NCBI GenBank assembly: GCA_951799405.1
Contig: OX637339.1
Span: 11,532,001-11,596,000 of the forward strand
Direction: 5' to 3'
From: Agapetus fuscipes
Lineage: Eukaryota; Arthropoda; Insecta; Trichoptera; Glossosomatidae
DNA: 64,000 nucleotides
Shown here: positions 31,141-42,447 of the stretch, in pieces
Position numbering within the stretch: the first letter of the stretch is position 1
How the letters are laid out: every line of letters begins with the position of its first letter
The notes under the pieces: generated by a model
What the model was told of the DNA's origin: nothing
Database searches by the model: none
What the model saw: the letters and a program-made list of their open reading frames with translations, nothing else
Translations under genes and position numbers: made by a program

Positions 31141-31344
31141 AATATGATGAAGTGAAATTATTTATTCCCTGTAATTTAACAAAATACACAGATAGCCAAC
31201 TCCGCACAAGAGGAAAACAAATAAACAAAACTTATGAGAAAAACCAGTTGGATAATATTATTATCTACAGTATTGGAATAGCCGGGGAGAGCTGCATGTG
31301 CCATAGTAACAGTGACCAGATCCTCAAGACATGAAAAACGAAGT

Positions 31345-31551
31345 AAGGTACACATGTGGTGTAACTTCTTGCCGCGTTATCTATTGAATTATTATTGAAC
31401 GGTCTTTGGTAAAGGTAAATGAATTTTTCAACCCAGCAAAGAGCACATTTGAAAATATAAATTGTATGTTTTTTCGTATTATTGTATGCCGGGATTCGAA
31501 CCCATGACCTTCCAATTACGATTGCAAAGTACTACTAGACTACGGACCGGT
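31345..31551 (-). repeat. Composite SINE: SINE-A head with SINE-B tail
   Basis: On the minus strand a SINE-A head (CGGTCCGTAGTCTAG) to the CAAAGACCG point, then directly the SINE-B tail words GATAACGCGGCAAGAAGTTA. The middle of both units is missing. Confidence 0.7.
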
Positions 31552-31554
31552 CGT

Positions 31555-31705
31555 CACTCCGGTATTCTGCCCAGATTGTCTATGGATTACCGGACAAACT
31601 ATGTGAAAGCTTTCATACATCTCCATACACTATTGACTTAGCATTGGGTAGAAAAAAAAACATAGACAAACCTGGCAGTGGTGTCAGAATGCATCTAGTG
31701 TGTAA
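31555..31705. mobile_element. Family F MITE copy 3
   Basis: ATTCTGCCCAGATTGTCTAT, GGATTACCGGACAAACTATG, AATGCATCTAGTGTGTAATG. Confidence 0.75.
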
Positions 31706-32480
31706 TGGCTATAACTTTTGTTGTATGGCCTTCCTATGCCTCATGACCTCATGCTGCAATAGACCAAAAATTTGAAAGATCCATCTTTGGCACAGAGTGA
31801 CAGAAAATCTTGGATCCCTAGCTGCTGTAAGTGTGAGGGAGAGGGGGTTAGAGGGATAGACACTGGAGATTAAGGAGCTGCGGTAAACAGACCCCGAGAG
31901 AGAGAGAGATAAGGTAATCAGTCGCTACCCAGTTAGCTGTAACAGCTCGGCAGACAAACATCACAATCTCTACTCATCAATCATGTACACATAACAGCAC
32001 ATCAACTCTCACTGTACCAATAAATGAGGTTGATTTATTTTTAATGATTGGCATTTCCATGTGAATCATACTCTTGGTTGTTGCTAGTCAGCATTATCTT
32101 GAGCCTGTTGCTGTAAAGCTCTATGAACCATTTTTGATGAATGTGTTGGAATATTCACTCCAAAGCATTGTTGGAAATGAAATTATGAAATAGATATATA
32201 GTGAATAGTGTCATAGATAAAGGTAGACAACAGAACAAATAATTCTTAAAATGGAGTTTAAGCGGAAAGTTTTTTTCAAACATTTTGGCTCACAAGAAGC
32301 AGCTCCTTGCTCCAGCTTGTGATATCTCATCTACCAGCTTAGATTCATTCTTAAGCTGATTGTGTCTTCATTTTCATCAACAGATAATTCCTTGTCTCAA
32401 AATAAAGAGAAAACCCAAACTAAATTGACGTTGTTGAACAAATGACATGAGACCAAACATTATCATGGAAAGGGACAATG
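31706..32480. other. No gene recognised
   Basis: Contains a short (GA)n run at about 31890-31910; otherwise nothing identified. Confidence 0.3.
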
Positions 32481-32589
32481 CTCCTATATAAGGACATACA
32501 GAAGGAGTTCAACATCACTTTTCTTTTCTTAATATTCTTAACCATTCGCTCAAACAAACTTACATCTCAAAACTGAGCTATAGACTACA

Positions 32590-32816
32590 TCTAAAATGGA
32601 GCTGGGCAGGTCACATTGCAAGACAGAATCACAATAGGTGGCTTAAAAAGATTGTCGAATGGGTGACCCAGTATGTCAATGCGAGGAATGGGGAGACCCC
32701 AATTGAGGTGGCTAAACGACATCAAGGGAGCTGGCTGAACACAGCTGTTAAGGGGACGGCATGGAGAAGACTGAAGTTGAACTACGCCCAGAAGTGGACT
32801 GAGGAAGAAAAATAAG
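32590..32816 (+). pseudogene. LINE C-terminal remnant (third LINE family)
   Basis: Open frame WSWAGHIARQNHNRWLKKIV, EWVTQ, IEVAKRHQGSWLNTAVKGTA and QKWTEEEK-stop. WAGHIAR..NRW..K..EW is the usual C-terminal block of RTE/L2-like non-LTR polyproteins. A TATATAAG at 32485 with a TCACT 30 bases on lies upstream but no gene follows. Confidence 0.75.
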
Positions 32817-33114
32817 AATATACTATGAAGTGTGTAAAGCTATGTTGCCATGGCAACATGTGTGACTGTGTCTCTATGCCACTGAGCACAGTGAGAAGTC
32901 CTCATTAGCACTATCAGTGGAGGTCAGTGTGAGGAGATCACTGGGGGCAGAAACATTAGTCATGTGGGGCAGCTAGACAACAAAATAATGATGACAAAAA
33001 TATGGAAGAACCACTAAGCTGTCTGTGAGTCAGTAACGGTTTCGCTTAAGCTGACGCTGGCTAGCGACAACCAAACTCACAGTGAGCCCTTTAAATGTAT
33101 TTTTACCCCATGAC

Positions 33115-33250
33115 ATCTTTCAAACCAGGGTTAAAGTAATCTTTGAAAAGACACAACAGGATTCGAACATACGCTTGTTTCAATAACGCTAATTTGAGTG
33201 CCAATGCCTTATCCGCTCGACCATGTCATCAACAATTAAGTATTCAAAGT
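33115..33250 (-). repeat. tRNA-like SINE head, diverged
   Basis: AACCAGGGTTAAAGT and a tRNA-like ATTCGAACATACGC...GCCTTATCCGCTCGACCATG stretch on the minus strand, similar in plan to SINE-C but with a different head. Confidence 0.5.
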
Positions 33251-33270
33251 ATTACAGCTTTCTTTTTTTT

Positions 33271-33545
33271 TACCGTCTGTAATCTAGTGGTTAACACTAC
33301 GGACTCTGAATCGAAGAGTCGTGAGTTTGATTCTCAGCAGAGCCCAGAAAAATATTTACATTTTCAAATATCTTTTTGCTGGCTTGAAACATTCTTTTAC
33401 CTTTACCAAATACCGATCACCAAAGATCCATCCAGAATTACAGCAATAGGGTCTTGTTTGAGAATTGTCACAGCGAGGACCAAGCTCTTGAGGTGTGACT
33501 CACACAACAATAGCCCTTACAATATAAGACATCCTACTTTATATT
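33271..33545 (+). repeat. SINE-A copy
   Basis: CCGTCTGTAATCTAGTGGTT, GTGAGTTTGATTCTCAGCAG, AGATCCATCCAGAATTACAG, CTCTTGAGGTGTGACTCACA. Confidence 0.82.
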
Positions 33546-33711
33546 TTTATTTTACATTATTTTCTTTCCAGCATATCGCTGTCCGCCTTCATTCCTCAGA
33601 GAACAGGATGGCTGCAGATAACGTCTATTGAAGTCATTTTCAGTTCATGTTGTTCTGTGTATATTTAATACACTGAGTTATATTATTTTGTGTCGGTTTG
33701 ATGACTAAATA

Positions 33712-33838
33712 GTTGAGATCGCAAATGACTGGAATCTGCAGAGCATGCATGAAGAGAGTGATGAATGCCGAGAAGAATAAAGAAGTGTGCAAGGACATAA
33801 AAAAACATTTTTCTGGAATTACCTACTACCTGTAATTA
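33712..33838 (+). pseudogene. RTE LINE 3' fragment
   Basis: GCAAATGACTGGAATCTGCA, GCATGCATGAAGAGAGTGAT, AGTGTGCAAGGACAT. Internal deletion. Confidence 0.65.
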
Positions 33839-33849
33839 ATGGAATAGCT

Positions 33850-34100
33850 AGTTAAAGTTACATATAGTGGTTTCTGGTCTTTTTCCTGATACTGGAGAGT
33901 TGCTTTCCGGGATCTGTTGCCGTCGTCTATTGGAGCTGGAGCTTTCAAATGTTTCACCCTTGTATGCTGTGGGCTTCCTCAGCGTGATGCTGATTATTTT
34001 GATGAAACTGTAAACTGCTTCAACATCTGGAAGCTCTAGCTCCAATAGACAAAGGCAACAGAACCCATAAAGCAACTAACTCTTCAGTATCAATTACCGG
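33850..34100. mobile_element. Family H fold-back MITE copy 2
   Basis: AGTTGCTTTCCGGGATCTGT, CTATTGGAGCTGGAGCTTTC, inverted GGAAGCTCTAGCTCCAATAG. Confidence 0.72.
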
Positions 34101-34111
34101 AGGTGTAAGCC

Positions 34112-34272
34112 TAAGAGCTTTTTCCAATATAATGCATTCTGCCCGGATTGTCTGTGGATTACTGGACAAACTGTGTGAAAGCTTCCATACATCCCCATAC
34201 ACTACTGACTTCCGACCCGGCCATATAGGAAAAACCTTTGACAAACCAGGTAGAACGGTGGTAGAATGCATC
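34112..34272. mobile_element. Family F MITE copy 4
   Basis: CATTCTGCCCGGATTGTCTG, CATACACTACTGACTTCCGA, AATGCATCTAGTGTGTAT. Abuts family H copy 2. Confidence 0.78.
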
Positions 34273-34284
34273 TAGTGTGTATCT

Positions 34285-34558
34285 ATGATCTTTAATCTAA
34301 GTTGAAAAGATTTGTAATACATTTAAGATTTATATTGAATGCATGCCCGCAAGCAGTCATGTATAAGTTTGCGCTCACACGCGATATGAACTTACTTGTG
34401 AACTTGGAACATAAAAACCCAAATCTCAAATGAATAAAAGCCCTGCAACCCTTGCAACCTTTTCTGAAAAAGAGGTGACATTGGCCAATTGAGCCATTTT
34501 TTACAGTATGGGTGGTCAGCCTCATACCAATTATTAAGTTAAGGAATTACCTGTACCT
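34285..34558 (-). repeat. Family D copy 15
   Basis: CTTTAATCTAAGTTGAAAAG to GGTGGTCAGCCTCATACCAA. Confidence 0.83.
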
Positions 34559-34559
34559 A

Positions 34560-35080
34560 AGTGTAACGGCAGTAAAACTTCTATTCATTTTACTGATGGA
34601 TTATTTTTCAACTTTTGTATTTTTGTTCTACTCATTGTCTACCTTCCGTCTAGACAGTGTCTCCCCCTTGTCTGGCCGCTGCCTCCCCGTCTGCACCTTA
34701 TCACCACACTGTCCACCTGCAGCAGTGCTGTGTGTGTGCGGGCGCTGCTGGGAGCTGCCAGCTGAGGGGGGGGGGGAGTGTTTACAGCAGGAGAGCTCTG
34801 TATGGTCAACACTAAACTAAACACTAAGCACAGATAATTAATAATATTAATAATTAATTAGCAGCGAGTACATGTTCACTCCATCACAGCGTGTCTCTGC
34901 TCACAGCACATTAGATAACATACACCGAGCGCTACTTTGCGGCATAAAATTTGATACAATATTTTCTAGCAAGTAAACGCAACTAAGGTACCTACACTGT
35001 GCACAAATAGTCCAACGTGTTCCACTCACAACAGGACTTAATTATATTTAAGTCTGTCTGTTTATTATAAATACTTCAAA
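34560..35080. other. No gene recognised; GC-rich patch at 34660-34790
   Basis: The patch has a G run (34766-34775) and an open plus frame rich in Cys/Pro, but no splice-site pair or family match. Confidence 0.3.
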
Positions 35081-35084
35081 AAGT

Positions 35085-35335
35085 TAGCCAGCCTTCCAGC
35101 AACTGGATCTTGCTCAAGAATGAGCGCTTAAAGTCCGGTCGATAGCTTAGTTGGTAGAATGCCTGCATTTCATGCCGAGAGCAAGGGTTCGATCCCCACC
35201 GAGGGTGTCAGAAATGATTTCCCGTTTCAGTGTCTATTTCAAACCCAAAATTAATACCGGCAAGGTGTACTCAGCCTTCACAAGAAATGAGAACCAGCCC
35301 CTCCGGGAGCTGGGAAACCCCCCCTTTAACTGAAA
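35085..35335 (+). repeat. Composite SINE-A/SINE-B, truncated
   Basis: SINE-A middle (CCTTCCAGCAACTGGATCTT, CAAGAATGAGCGCTT) leads straight into a SINE-B head GTCCGGTCGATAGCTTAGTT and body, cut off after GGAGCTGGGAAACC. Confidence 0.78.
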
Positions 35336-35574
35336 GTTGCCAAGCCAAATGCCTAGAGCTGAAACATTACACATGTCATGTTGTCTTTTATATTCACTTG
35401 CTACACTTGTAATATGTACCGGCCTCCTATTATCACTGATGCCCCCTTCCCCCCCACCCACTGATACCTTCAGCTCCAGCTTCCACAGCACCATGTGAAG
35501 AAGTGCATGAGTCACTTTTACTTGCAGCGGAAACTTCAGAATACCGTCCTGAGCTCATCAATCCTCCCACTTTA

Positions 35575-36195
35575 AGTTTCTACTTCTTCTTGTGCCTCTT
35601 CAGTGAAAATTGGCAATCATCGTTGCATAATAATAATAATAGGTTTTTTTTTGTAAGCGCTGTTTTTGTGTGAATCACACCTCAAGAGCCCTCTCCGAGC
35701 TTGGTCGTTGCTATAGAAAGCGCCAATTCTCAAGCAAGACCCAGTTGCTGTAAGGCTGGATGGAGCTTTGGTGACCGGTCTTTGGTAAAGGTATATGAAT
35801 TTATCATATAAGAGCATATTTGAAAATATAAATCGTATATTTTTGTGCTCCGATGGGATTTGAGCCCACGACCTTCCATTTACGAGTCCGAAGTGTTCCC
35901 ACTATTCTACGGACTGGTCATTTATCACATTGCAATTTGCACCTTCGATCCTGCTGCATGAATCTTGTTTTTCTACCAAATTACTGTCTCAAGTTTTTCA
36001 ACTAAGATGTTTTACTTCGACCTGGAGCATGTCTTTCTTGTATGATGGGATGTAGGAGTGAATATTTCTCATTTCTCATTATATGACCAAAATAAACCAG
36101 TTTTTGCCTTTTTACGGACATCAGGATTTGAGCTCTGGAAAGACCCTTGGCATTTGTGACTCGATACACCCAGAATTTTTTTAGCAACAGGAAAC
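35575..36195 (-). pseudogene. LINE 3' end interrupted by SINE-A
   Basis: Minus-strand pieces at 35575-35640 and 35928-36195 are colinear with 6660-6790 and 5440-5560 relatives. The second piece encodes VYRVTNAKGLSRAQ, KLVYFGHIMRNEKYSLLHPI. Confidence 0.65.
35641..35920 (-). repeat. SINE-A copy inserted in a LINE remnant
   Basis: TGTAAGCGCTGTTTTTGTGT, AGTTGCTGTAAGGCTGGATG, TGCTCCGATGGGATTTGAGC. Confidence 0.87.
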
Positions 36196-36236
36196 CCACA
36201 TAATCACCTGAAGCAAACTTACTCTGTGTTCAGCAG

Positions 36237-36475
36237 TACCCTTAGTACGAGTTGCAAAACTTGAGTAATGTAAAGTTTACGGCAATTATTAAAGAGTGAT
36301 TTCCCCCAAAATCTGCCGTTTTTGTTTGTTTGAACTTGATTTTCTTCATCACTGTAACTCTTTGCTAAGAACATAAAGTGTAAGAAACAAAAACGGCAGA
36401 TTTTGGGAGAAATCACTCTTTAATATTTTCCGTAAACTTTACTTTTCTCAAGTTTTGCAACTCGTACTAAGGGTA
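36237..36475. mobile_element. 240-bp MITE, copy 2 of 3
   Basis: TACCCTTAGTACGAGTTGCA and exact inverse end; highly similar to 41059-41303. Confidence 0.87.
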
Positions 36476-36819
36476 CATAGCACATTGGTGGAGGAGTCAG
36501 GAAGTGAAACCAGCACAATGTTTGGAGAGTGTGGATTTGCATCCTCGAGCCGGCATCTGTTACCGTAAAAATCTAGGTTCAACGAACATTGACCAAAATT
36601 TAAACACCGAAGAGACATGTCTATACAACAACATATACTCGAATATAAAACGTTATATAAGCTCTCCTCGATTGCCTTAATTTAAAAAATGCATGAAAAA
36701 TAAATCACTCACCAGGAGTGCTATCATGTTTTCCATACATCTTTTTATTTAAGTGATCAAGAAGAATTTTTGTAAGACTCGTATTAGTTGTACAGTATTG
36801 TTAAAAAGAGAACTACCCT

Positions 36820-37072
36820 TGACTTATCGATTGGTATGAGGCTGACCACCCATACTGTAAAAAATGGTTCACTTTGCCAATGTTTCAGGGAAGGTCGGCA
36901 AGAGTTGCAGGGCTTATGTTCATTTGAGATTGGGTTTTTTTATATTGTAGGACCACATGTGGCACGTGTGAGCGCGAAATTATGTGAGTCTGCTTGTGGG
37001 AATGCTTTTAATATGAATCTCAAATGATACATATCTTGGCAGCTTAGATTTAGATTAAGATTTAGAGCTACC
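36820..37072 (+). repeat. Family D copy 16
   Basis: TTGGTATGAGGCTGACCACC through CTTGGCAGCTTAGATTTAGA. Confidence 0.87.
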
Positions 37073-37074
37073 AT

Positions 37075-37755
37075 GAAACGGTTCTTTTAAAACTCATTTC
37101 TACATTCATGTAAAACAAGCAAAGCAACAAAGCCAATGTTTAGATAGAATAACACAGATTACTCAAATTTATCAGAAAAGCAAAGGGATATTTGGATAGT
37201 CTATATTTGTAGAGAAGCAGAGTTGGTCAATGCTTTGCTAGAATTCAACCAACTTCTACAGGAGGCACTCTTGTTTGGAATTGAAGATGAACAAAGTAAT
37301 TCCAAGTTAATGATAAGTATTTAGTAAGTAACGTATTATGTCTGTGTTTTATTTCCAAGGAAATTTATTTTGCATAAATGATATGCATCAGTGACATCTA
37401 TTGATCTAAACCTGAAGAAATGTACTTTTTTTCCCCTGCTCTACAGAACTGTCAAAACTGTCATGTCTTCTAAATCTTATTATATTATTGATTTGTCCCC
37501 CAGTTGTCACAAATGACACAAACCTTAATTGCTTTAATTTTTTATATCTTTATCTCTTGGCGTTATGTGTGACATGTTAAAGAGGTCTCTGAAATTTTCC
37601 ACAACAAAACAATCTCAGGCATGCCAACTGTCAATTTTTGTAAACAGTCTCGGTCATTGAATTATAATATAGACAGAGAAGAAATTAGCTTACGGCATTG
37701 TTGCATACGACATGGCTCACCTGTCGTCCGAGATGTAAAGATAGCTGATTGGCCT
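37075..37755. other. No feature recognised
   Basis: AT-rich, no repeat match or coding signal. Confidence 0.3.
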
Positions 37756-37759
37756 TTTA

Positions 37760-37975
37760 ATTGGCCTAAGGTTCATATTTAATGCAGGCACATGTAGTTT
37801 TGCACCTAACACATGCTTTATGTGTACATAGGAAATAAACTAAACCTCAAATGAACACAAACTTTGTAACTCCTGCCGCCTTTCCCTGAAACTGGGGTGA
37901 AATTGGCAAAAATGAACCAAGTTGTTACAGCATCAGAGGTCAGCCTCATACCAACCTATGAGTCGAAGAATCACA
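37760..37975 (-). repeat. Family D copy 17, diverged
   Basis: GGTTCATATTTAATGCAGGC, AACTCCTGCCGCCTTTCCCT, GTCAGCCTCATACCAACCTA. Confidence 0.75.
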
Positions 37976-38212
37976 CATTATAAAACATAATGTATGATTA
38001 ATGGGTGTGAAAACGCAAATGAAGAAAGCTGGAGGATATAGGATTTCACTTGGTTAGTATTGTGGTGTTTAACAAGTCCGGCTGACAGATATGTCTCATA
38101 TTGTGTTACAAAGCCGCAGTTTCGTCCCTACTAATATTATAACTTGCTGACAGCTGCCTTGTGCGGACAACACTGACTTATCTGCCCGTTGTCTGTGGTC
38201 TGCGCTGGCACA

Positions 38213-38419
38213 TATAAGTGTAGACAGTGCTTGTGCCGGCCAGTTGTGTTCCAATGTTCTCTCTCGCAGTGTGTTCCTCTGCTCGTCTAACCGCTCTCTC
38301 TCATTGACTGTCTGACCTGTTTATCGTGCTTGTGCTCGTGTCTAGTTCCTCATCATCATCATCTACACAAGATGGAGCCTCCCTGTTGGTCACACACACA
38401 CACGCACACACTCAGAAAG
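38213..38419 (+). promoter_or_regulatory. Possible TATA promoter and first exon of an unidentified gene
   Basis: TATAAG at 38213 is followed 29 bases later by an initiator-like CCAGTT (A at 38242) and a C/T-rich leader ending at an AAAG/gtaaat donor at 38419/38420. An ATG at 38372 would give 16 codons (MEPPCWSHTH...) through a CA repeat to the donor; an earlier ATG at 38254 gives a 17-codon closed frame. No downstream exon could be matched, so this may be chance. Confidence 0.22.
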
Positions 38420-38894
38420 GTAAATGCAACTCACTACTTTACTTATTATCCGTTTTTAAGGGTTTTGTGGGGCACACAGTGAAAGTCCATTGTATATATA
38501 AATTATTAATCAATTTAAAAATACAAATGTCACAATTTATGAAAAACAATGTCTTAATTCATATTAAAACTTGGATTTTAATAAATTGTAGAAAAAAATT
38601 AATTTGGAATTTATTTTTATAATTTACTTATTATATTTTATGTATAACTGTTACTGTTACTGTTGCACTAAGGTGGCCACTGAAATCTTTCTCCATTAAT
38701 GTCTTTCAGTACTTACTATAGGTACTTAATCAAAAATATGTGTCAAATACAGATTAGTGGTTATCGTCTTGAACTATTGATCTAAATTGATTGGTCTTCA
38801 AAAATGATTTTACAGAACAACAAGTATTCTATAATAATTAAGTCTAATGCTTTATTTTTATTTTCACACTTTTTTATTATTACAGTGAAATTTT

Positions 38895-39118
38895 CTAAAA
38901 TTGATTGGGTTCCAATCTCCCGCAGGGCTTAAAAATAACATTTTCAAAAACATTCAATGTTAGACGTGCATGTGTCAAAGCCGGTCACAAAAATACACCC
39001 AGACTTACAGCAACTTACTTTTGATTTATTAGTTGGAACTATCTAGTAAGAAGCAGGCTTGGGGAAGGACTTTTGATGTATGATTTACAAGTAAACAGCG
39101 CTCACTAAATAAACTATC
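38895..39118 (+). repeat. SINE-A copy, old
   Basis: GGGTTCCAATCTCCCGCAGG, CCGGTCACAAAAATACACCC, AACAGCGCTCACTAAATAAA. Confidence 0.55.
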
Positions 39119-39123
39119 TAAGG

Positions 39124-39410
39124 CAGAGGTTCCCAAACTTTTTCAAGTCACGGCACCCTTTGAAATTTTGAGTTTTCTCACGGCACCCTAGTCATATAAT
39201 ATCGATCGATGTTTGTATGCATGTATGCACACAAGCTTCTGCTTTCGCATGAAGACATCTGGCCAGGCAAAATAGGTTGGTGAATTGCAATCCTCTTCAC
39301 AATTTAAAAAAAAAAAAAAAAAAATGTAAAGTTTTGATTTTTAGTAGACTTCAGGGGCGCCTCGCGGCACCCCTAATCTCTCTCCGCGGCACCCACTTTG
39401 GGAACCTCTG
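39124..39410. mobile_element. hAT-type MITE with nested SINE-C tail
   Basis: Classical hAT ends CAGAGGTTCCCAAACTTT and its inverse, with the perfect 8-bp duplication ATCTAAGG (39116-39123, 39411-39418). A SINE-C tail (39245-39325) sits in the middle. Confidence 0.9.
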
Positions 39411-39481
39411 ATCTAAGGTGTAATTTGGTTGCTGTTGTTTTTCATGTACAGACTTAAGATTTGAGTGATTTACTTACTCTA

Positions 39482-39870
39482 TAAACAGGTATTTAATGAA
39501 AGAACTACTCTGTGAACAGGTATTTAATGAAAGAACTACTCTGTGAACAGGTATTTAATGATTTACTTACTCTATGAACAGGTATTTAATGAAAGAACTA
39601 CTCTGTGAACAGGTATTTAATGATTTACTTACTCTATGAACAGGTATTTAATGAAGGACTTACTCTATGAACAGGTATTAAACGAAGGACTTACTTTATG
39701 AACAGGTATATTTGATGAAAGACTTACTTTATGAACAGGTATTTAGTGAAGGACTTACTCTATGAACAGTTATTTGATGAAAGAGTTGCTTTATGAACAA
39801 GTATTTGATGAAGGACCTACTCTATGAACAGGTATTTATGAAGGACTTACTCTATGAACAGGTGTTTTAA
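39482..39870 (+). repeat. 31-bp minisatellite, about 12 units
   Basis: Unit GAACAGGTATTTAATGAA plus (A)GA(A)CT(T)ACTCTATG, with two main variants (AAGAACTACTCTGTG and GGACTTACTCTATG) interspersed. Confidence 0.9.
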
Positions 39871-39884
39871 TATGCAATCAGTGA

Positions 39885-40600
39885 TCACGTATTGCACCCT
39901 CTGCGTGACTAGGTGATGTTCTGCGATCCCGAAACCGGTCGTGTAGGTACTTAATAAATAAACTCACTGTGAACTATAACATAGAAATTTTACTTTTTTA
40001 AATCTATGAAAAATGGAGTTTCACAAAGTAACTGCCGAAAATCTAAATAAAATAATGGAATTAAGTGTTTTATTATTATATTTGCCTTTTGTTATCGTTG
40101 ACATTGTGTGTTGTTTGGTGGTCAGTGCTCTTCTCTATACAAGAAGTATAACAATGAAGTTCATAACAAAACAACATCTCTACTTTATAAACAACTACAT
40201 TCACTATTTATCACATTCGCACACTAGAGTTGCCGACTTAAGTCATTTGCTTAGAGTAGAAGTGTTTACTAGTGTATCTATTGCTACTAAGAGTTGAGCT
40301 GCTTTCGAGTGCCAGAAATCAATGAAGGAGCTCTTTTTATTTGTATTTTACTTCCAGAACGATGCTTACACATGTTTATAATTCTGGCCCATTTTTCTTT
40401 AATACTAATATAAGTACCTAATTTTTTTTTAAGATTACCCTGTTTATCCCATTTAATTTACTGTTCTTTATCATGTTCCTCAAGCTTTCATGATATGCAT
40501 CCACTTTTGCACTATAGGCGTTTCATATATGTTAGTATGATCCGAAAGACCTCATGCGCGCTTCTATAAGGTTTAGTAAGTTCATGAAGTTAGTTTTGCT
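39885..40600. other. No gene recognised
   Basis: A 94-codon plus frame (40013-40297) opens with ATG and has a hydrophobic stretch (LSVLLLYLPFVIVDIVCCLV), but no family match, and its codon use is as AT-rich as its surroundings, unlike the two real genes. Left as unsupported. Confidence 0.25.
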
Positions 40601-40602
40601 TA

Positions 40603-41023
40603 GGCCCGGTATTTTGAAGTATCGTAAAGTTAACTAAAATGCAATTTTAGTTAAATCATCATAATATTTCACTCACCGAATTTCGGCAGTAAATATTTAG
40701 TAACTTTAACTTTCGATTTTCAAGATGGCGGCGCTTCACTGACAGCAGCTATTCTTTTTTAATGTAAGGATACATCAAAATTGTTGCAAACTGAGCATTT
40801 TTTGTGTCGTTTTCTAGCTTAATGAAGGTTAGGCATATGATTTTTATGAATAGTTGTTTGTTTTAAAGCTTTTGAATGGCATATTAATTATTTCCAAGAT
40901 TTGGGCGTGGCTTCATACTTCGGCAATGTTCAGTTTTAGTTAACTCGAGATTGAGTATTTTGAATAAAAGTTCAAGTAATAGTTAACTTAAATACCTATT
41001 ACTACAGTTCAATATACCGGGCC
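40603..41023. mobile_element. PIF/Harbinger-type MITE, 421 bp
   Basis: Ends GGCCCGGTATTTTGAA and inverse TTCAATATACCGGGCC, flanked by TTA (40600-40602, 41024-41026). Confidence 0.87.
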
Positions 41024-41058
41024 TTAGATTTACTTAAGTACTTACTTTTCGTGTCCAG

Positions 41059-41303
41059 TACCCTTAGTACGAGTTGCAAAACTTGAGTAATGTAAAGTTT
41101 ACGGCAGTTATTAAATAGTGATTTCCCCCAAAATCTGCCATTTTTGTTTGTTTGAATCATTTGTTTCAATCTTCATCACTGTAACTCTTTTGCTAAGACC
41201 ACAAAGTGTAAGAAACAAAAACGGCAGATTTTGGGAGAAATCACGCTTTAATATTTTCCATAAACTCTACTTTTCTCAAGTTTTGCAACTCGTACTAAGG
41301 GTA
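41059..41303. mobile_element. 240-bp MITE, copy 3 of 3
   Basis: Same ends and central AACGGCAGATTTTGGGAG as copies 1 and 2. Confidence 0.87.
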
Positions 41304-41545
41304 CAGATCTTAGTCCCCAGAGCTATCCTCAGTATCTCCAGTGAGTAGCAGGCAGTGGCAGCTCCTGCATTGTTGTTTGCTTGAAGCAGGTCCGCCTAGG
41401 GTACATTTATCTTCGTTAGTTTAGAAAAAGCTATACATACCTGTTAGGATATAAGAAGAGGTTACCAGGCATCAAATCTGTGTTGTATACAGCAGTTCTG
41501 TCTTGCTGGTGCATAAATTTGATATGACGTGACTGGCTTTGGCTT

Positions 41546-41868
41546 TGTCCGGTCGGTAGGTCAGTTGGTAGAGTGCTTGCATTCCATGCCGTGAGCTCGG
41601 ATTCAAGAATGATTTCCCGTTTCGGTGTTTATTTCAAACTCCAAAATAAAATACCGGCAAGGCTTACTCAGCCTTTACAAGAAATGAGTACCAGCCCTCT
41701 CAGGAGCTGGGAAACCCCCACTTCAACTGAAGTGGTTGGCGCAAGGTCGGCCCCCTTACCTGTAAAAATAAATAGGTTCAATTCGACATATGCAAACGAT
41801 TTGGGGATAACGCGGCAAGAAGTTACACTATATGTGGAGCTTAGCTGTCTTAGTTGCGTTTGCGTTCC
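41546..41868 (+). repeat. SINE-B copy
   Basis: CCGGTCGGTAGGTCAGTTGG head with box B damaged by a deletion, then full body and TATATGTGGAGCTTAG. Confidence 0.83.
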
Positions 41869-42087
41869 ATAAACTTACTTTCTGTGTGATGTGTAGATTT
41901 TTTTTATTTTCATTTTCATTCACTATAATCCATGTTGACATTACTTCCCATTATGATATCTGCGGACTAGAAATTATTTAAACGAAAATAGACTTACTAC
42001 TAGAATTTAAAATAAAAATGAAAGGTTACAAAGTGAATGCCTCATCAATTAATGATAATATATATCTGTTTCAACCAACTTACGAAA

Positions 42088-42352
42088 ATGGTCTAATCTA
42101 ATCAAATCTAATCTAAGTTGCAAATATATGTTACATTGGAGATTCACAATTACATGCATTCTCACAACCAGACATGTACAAGTTCGCGCGTGCACATGCC
42201 TCATGTGAGCCTACAACACAAAAACCAAATCTCAAATGATCATATGCAACTCTTGCCGTCCTTCCCTGAGACAGGGGTGACATTGGCAAAGTGAACCATT
42301 TTTACAGCATGGGTGGTCAGCCGCATACCAACATATAAGTCAAGGAACATAC
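42088..42352 (-). repeat. Family D copy 18
   Basis: (TCTAA)n tail at 42093-42115, then CCAAATCTCAAATGATCATA, GGTGGTCAGCCGCATACCAA. Confidence 0.85.
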
Positions 42353-42447
42353 ACGACAAATTACATTTTTTAAATCAATTAATAATACGAGTAATATAAA
42401 TGGATATCAAAAACTAAAACATAAAACAAATTTCACTTTAATAAACC

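Noticed and set aside
32485..32520. TATATAAG plus TCACT promoter on the plus strand
   Set aside because: It leads only into a truncated LINE C-terminus; probably chance or an old retroelement context.
34660..34800. Cys/Pro-rich exon candidate
   Set aside because: GC-rich patch with a CAG acceptor-like site, but no donor in frame and no domain pattern.
40013..40297. 94-codon plus frame with a hydrophobic segment
   Set aside because: No recognisable family, no GC-rich coding composition like the two real genes, and no promoter or poly(A) arrangement.
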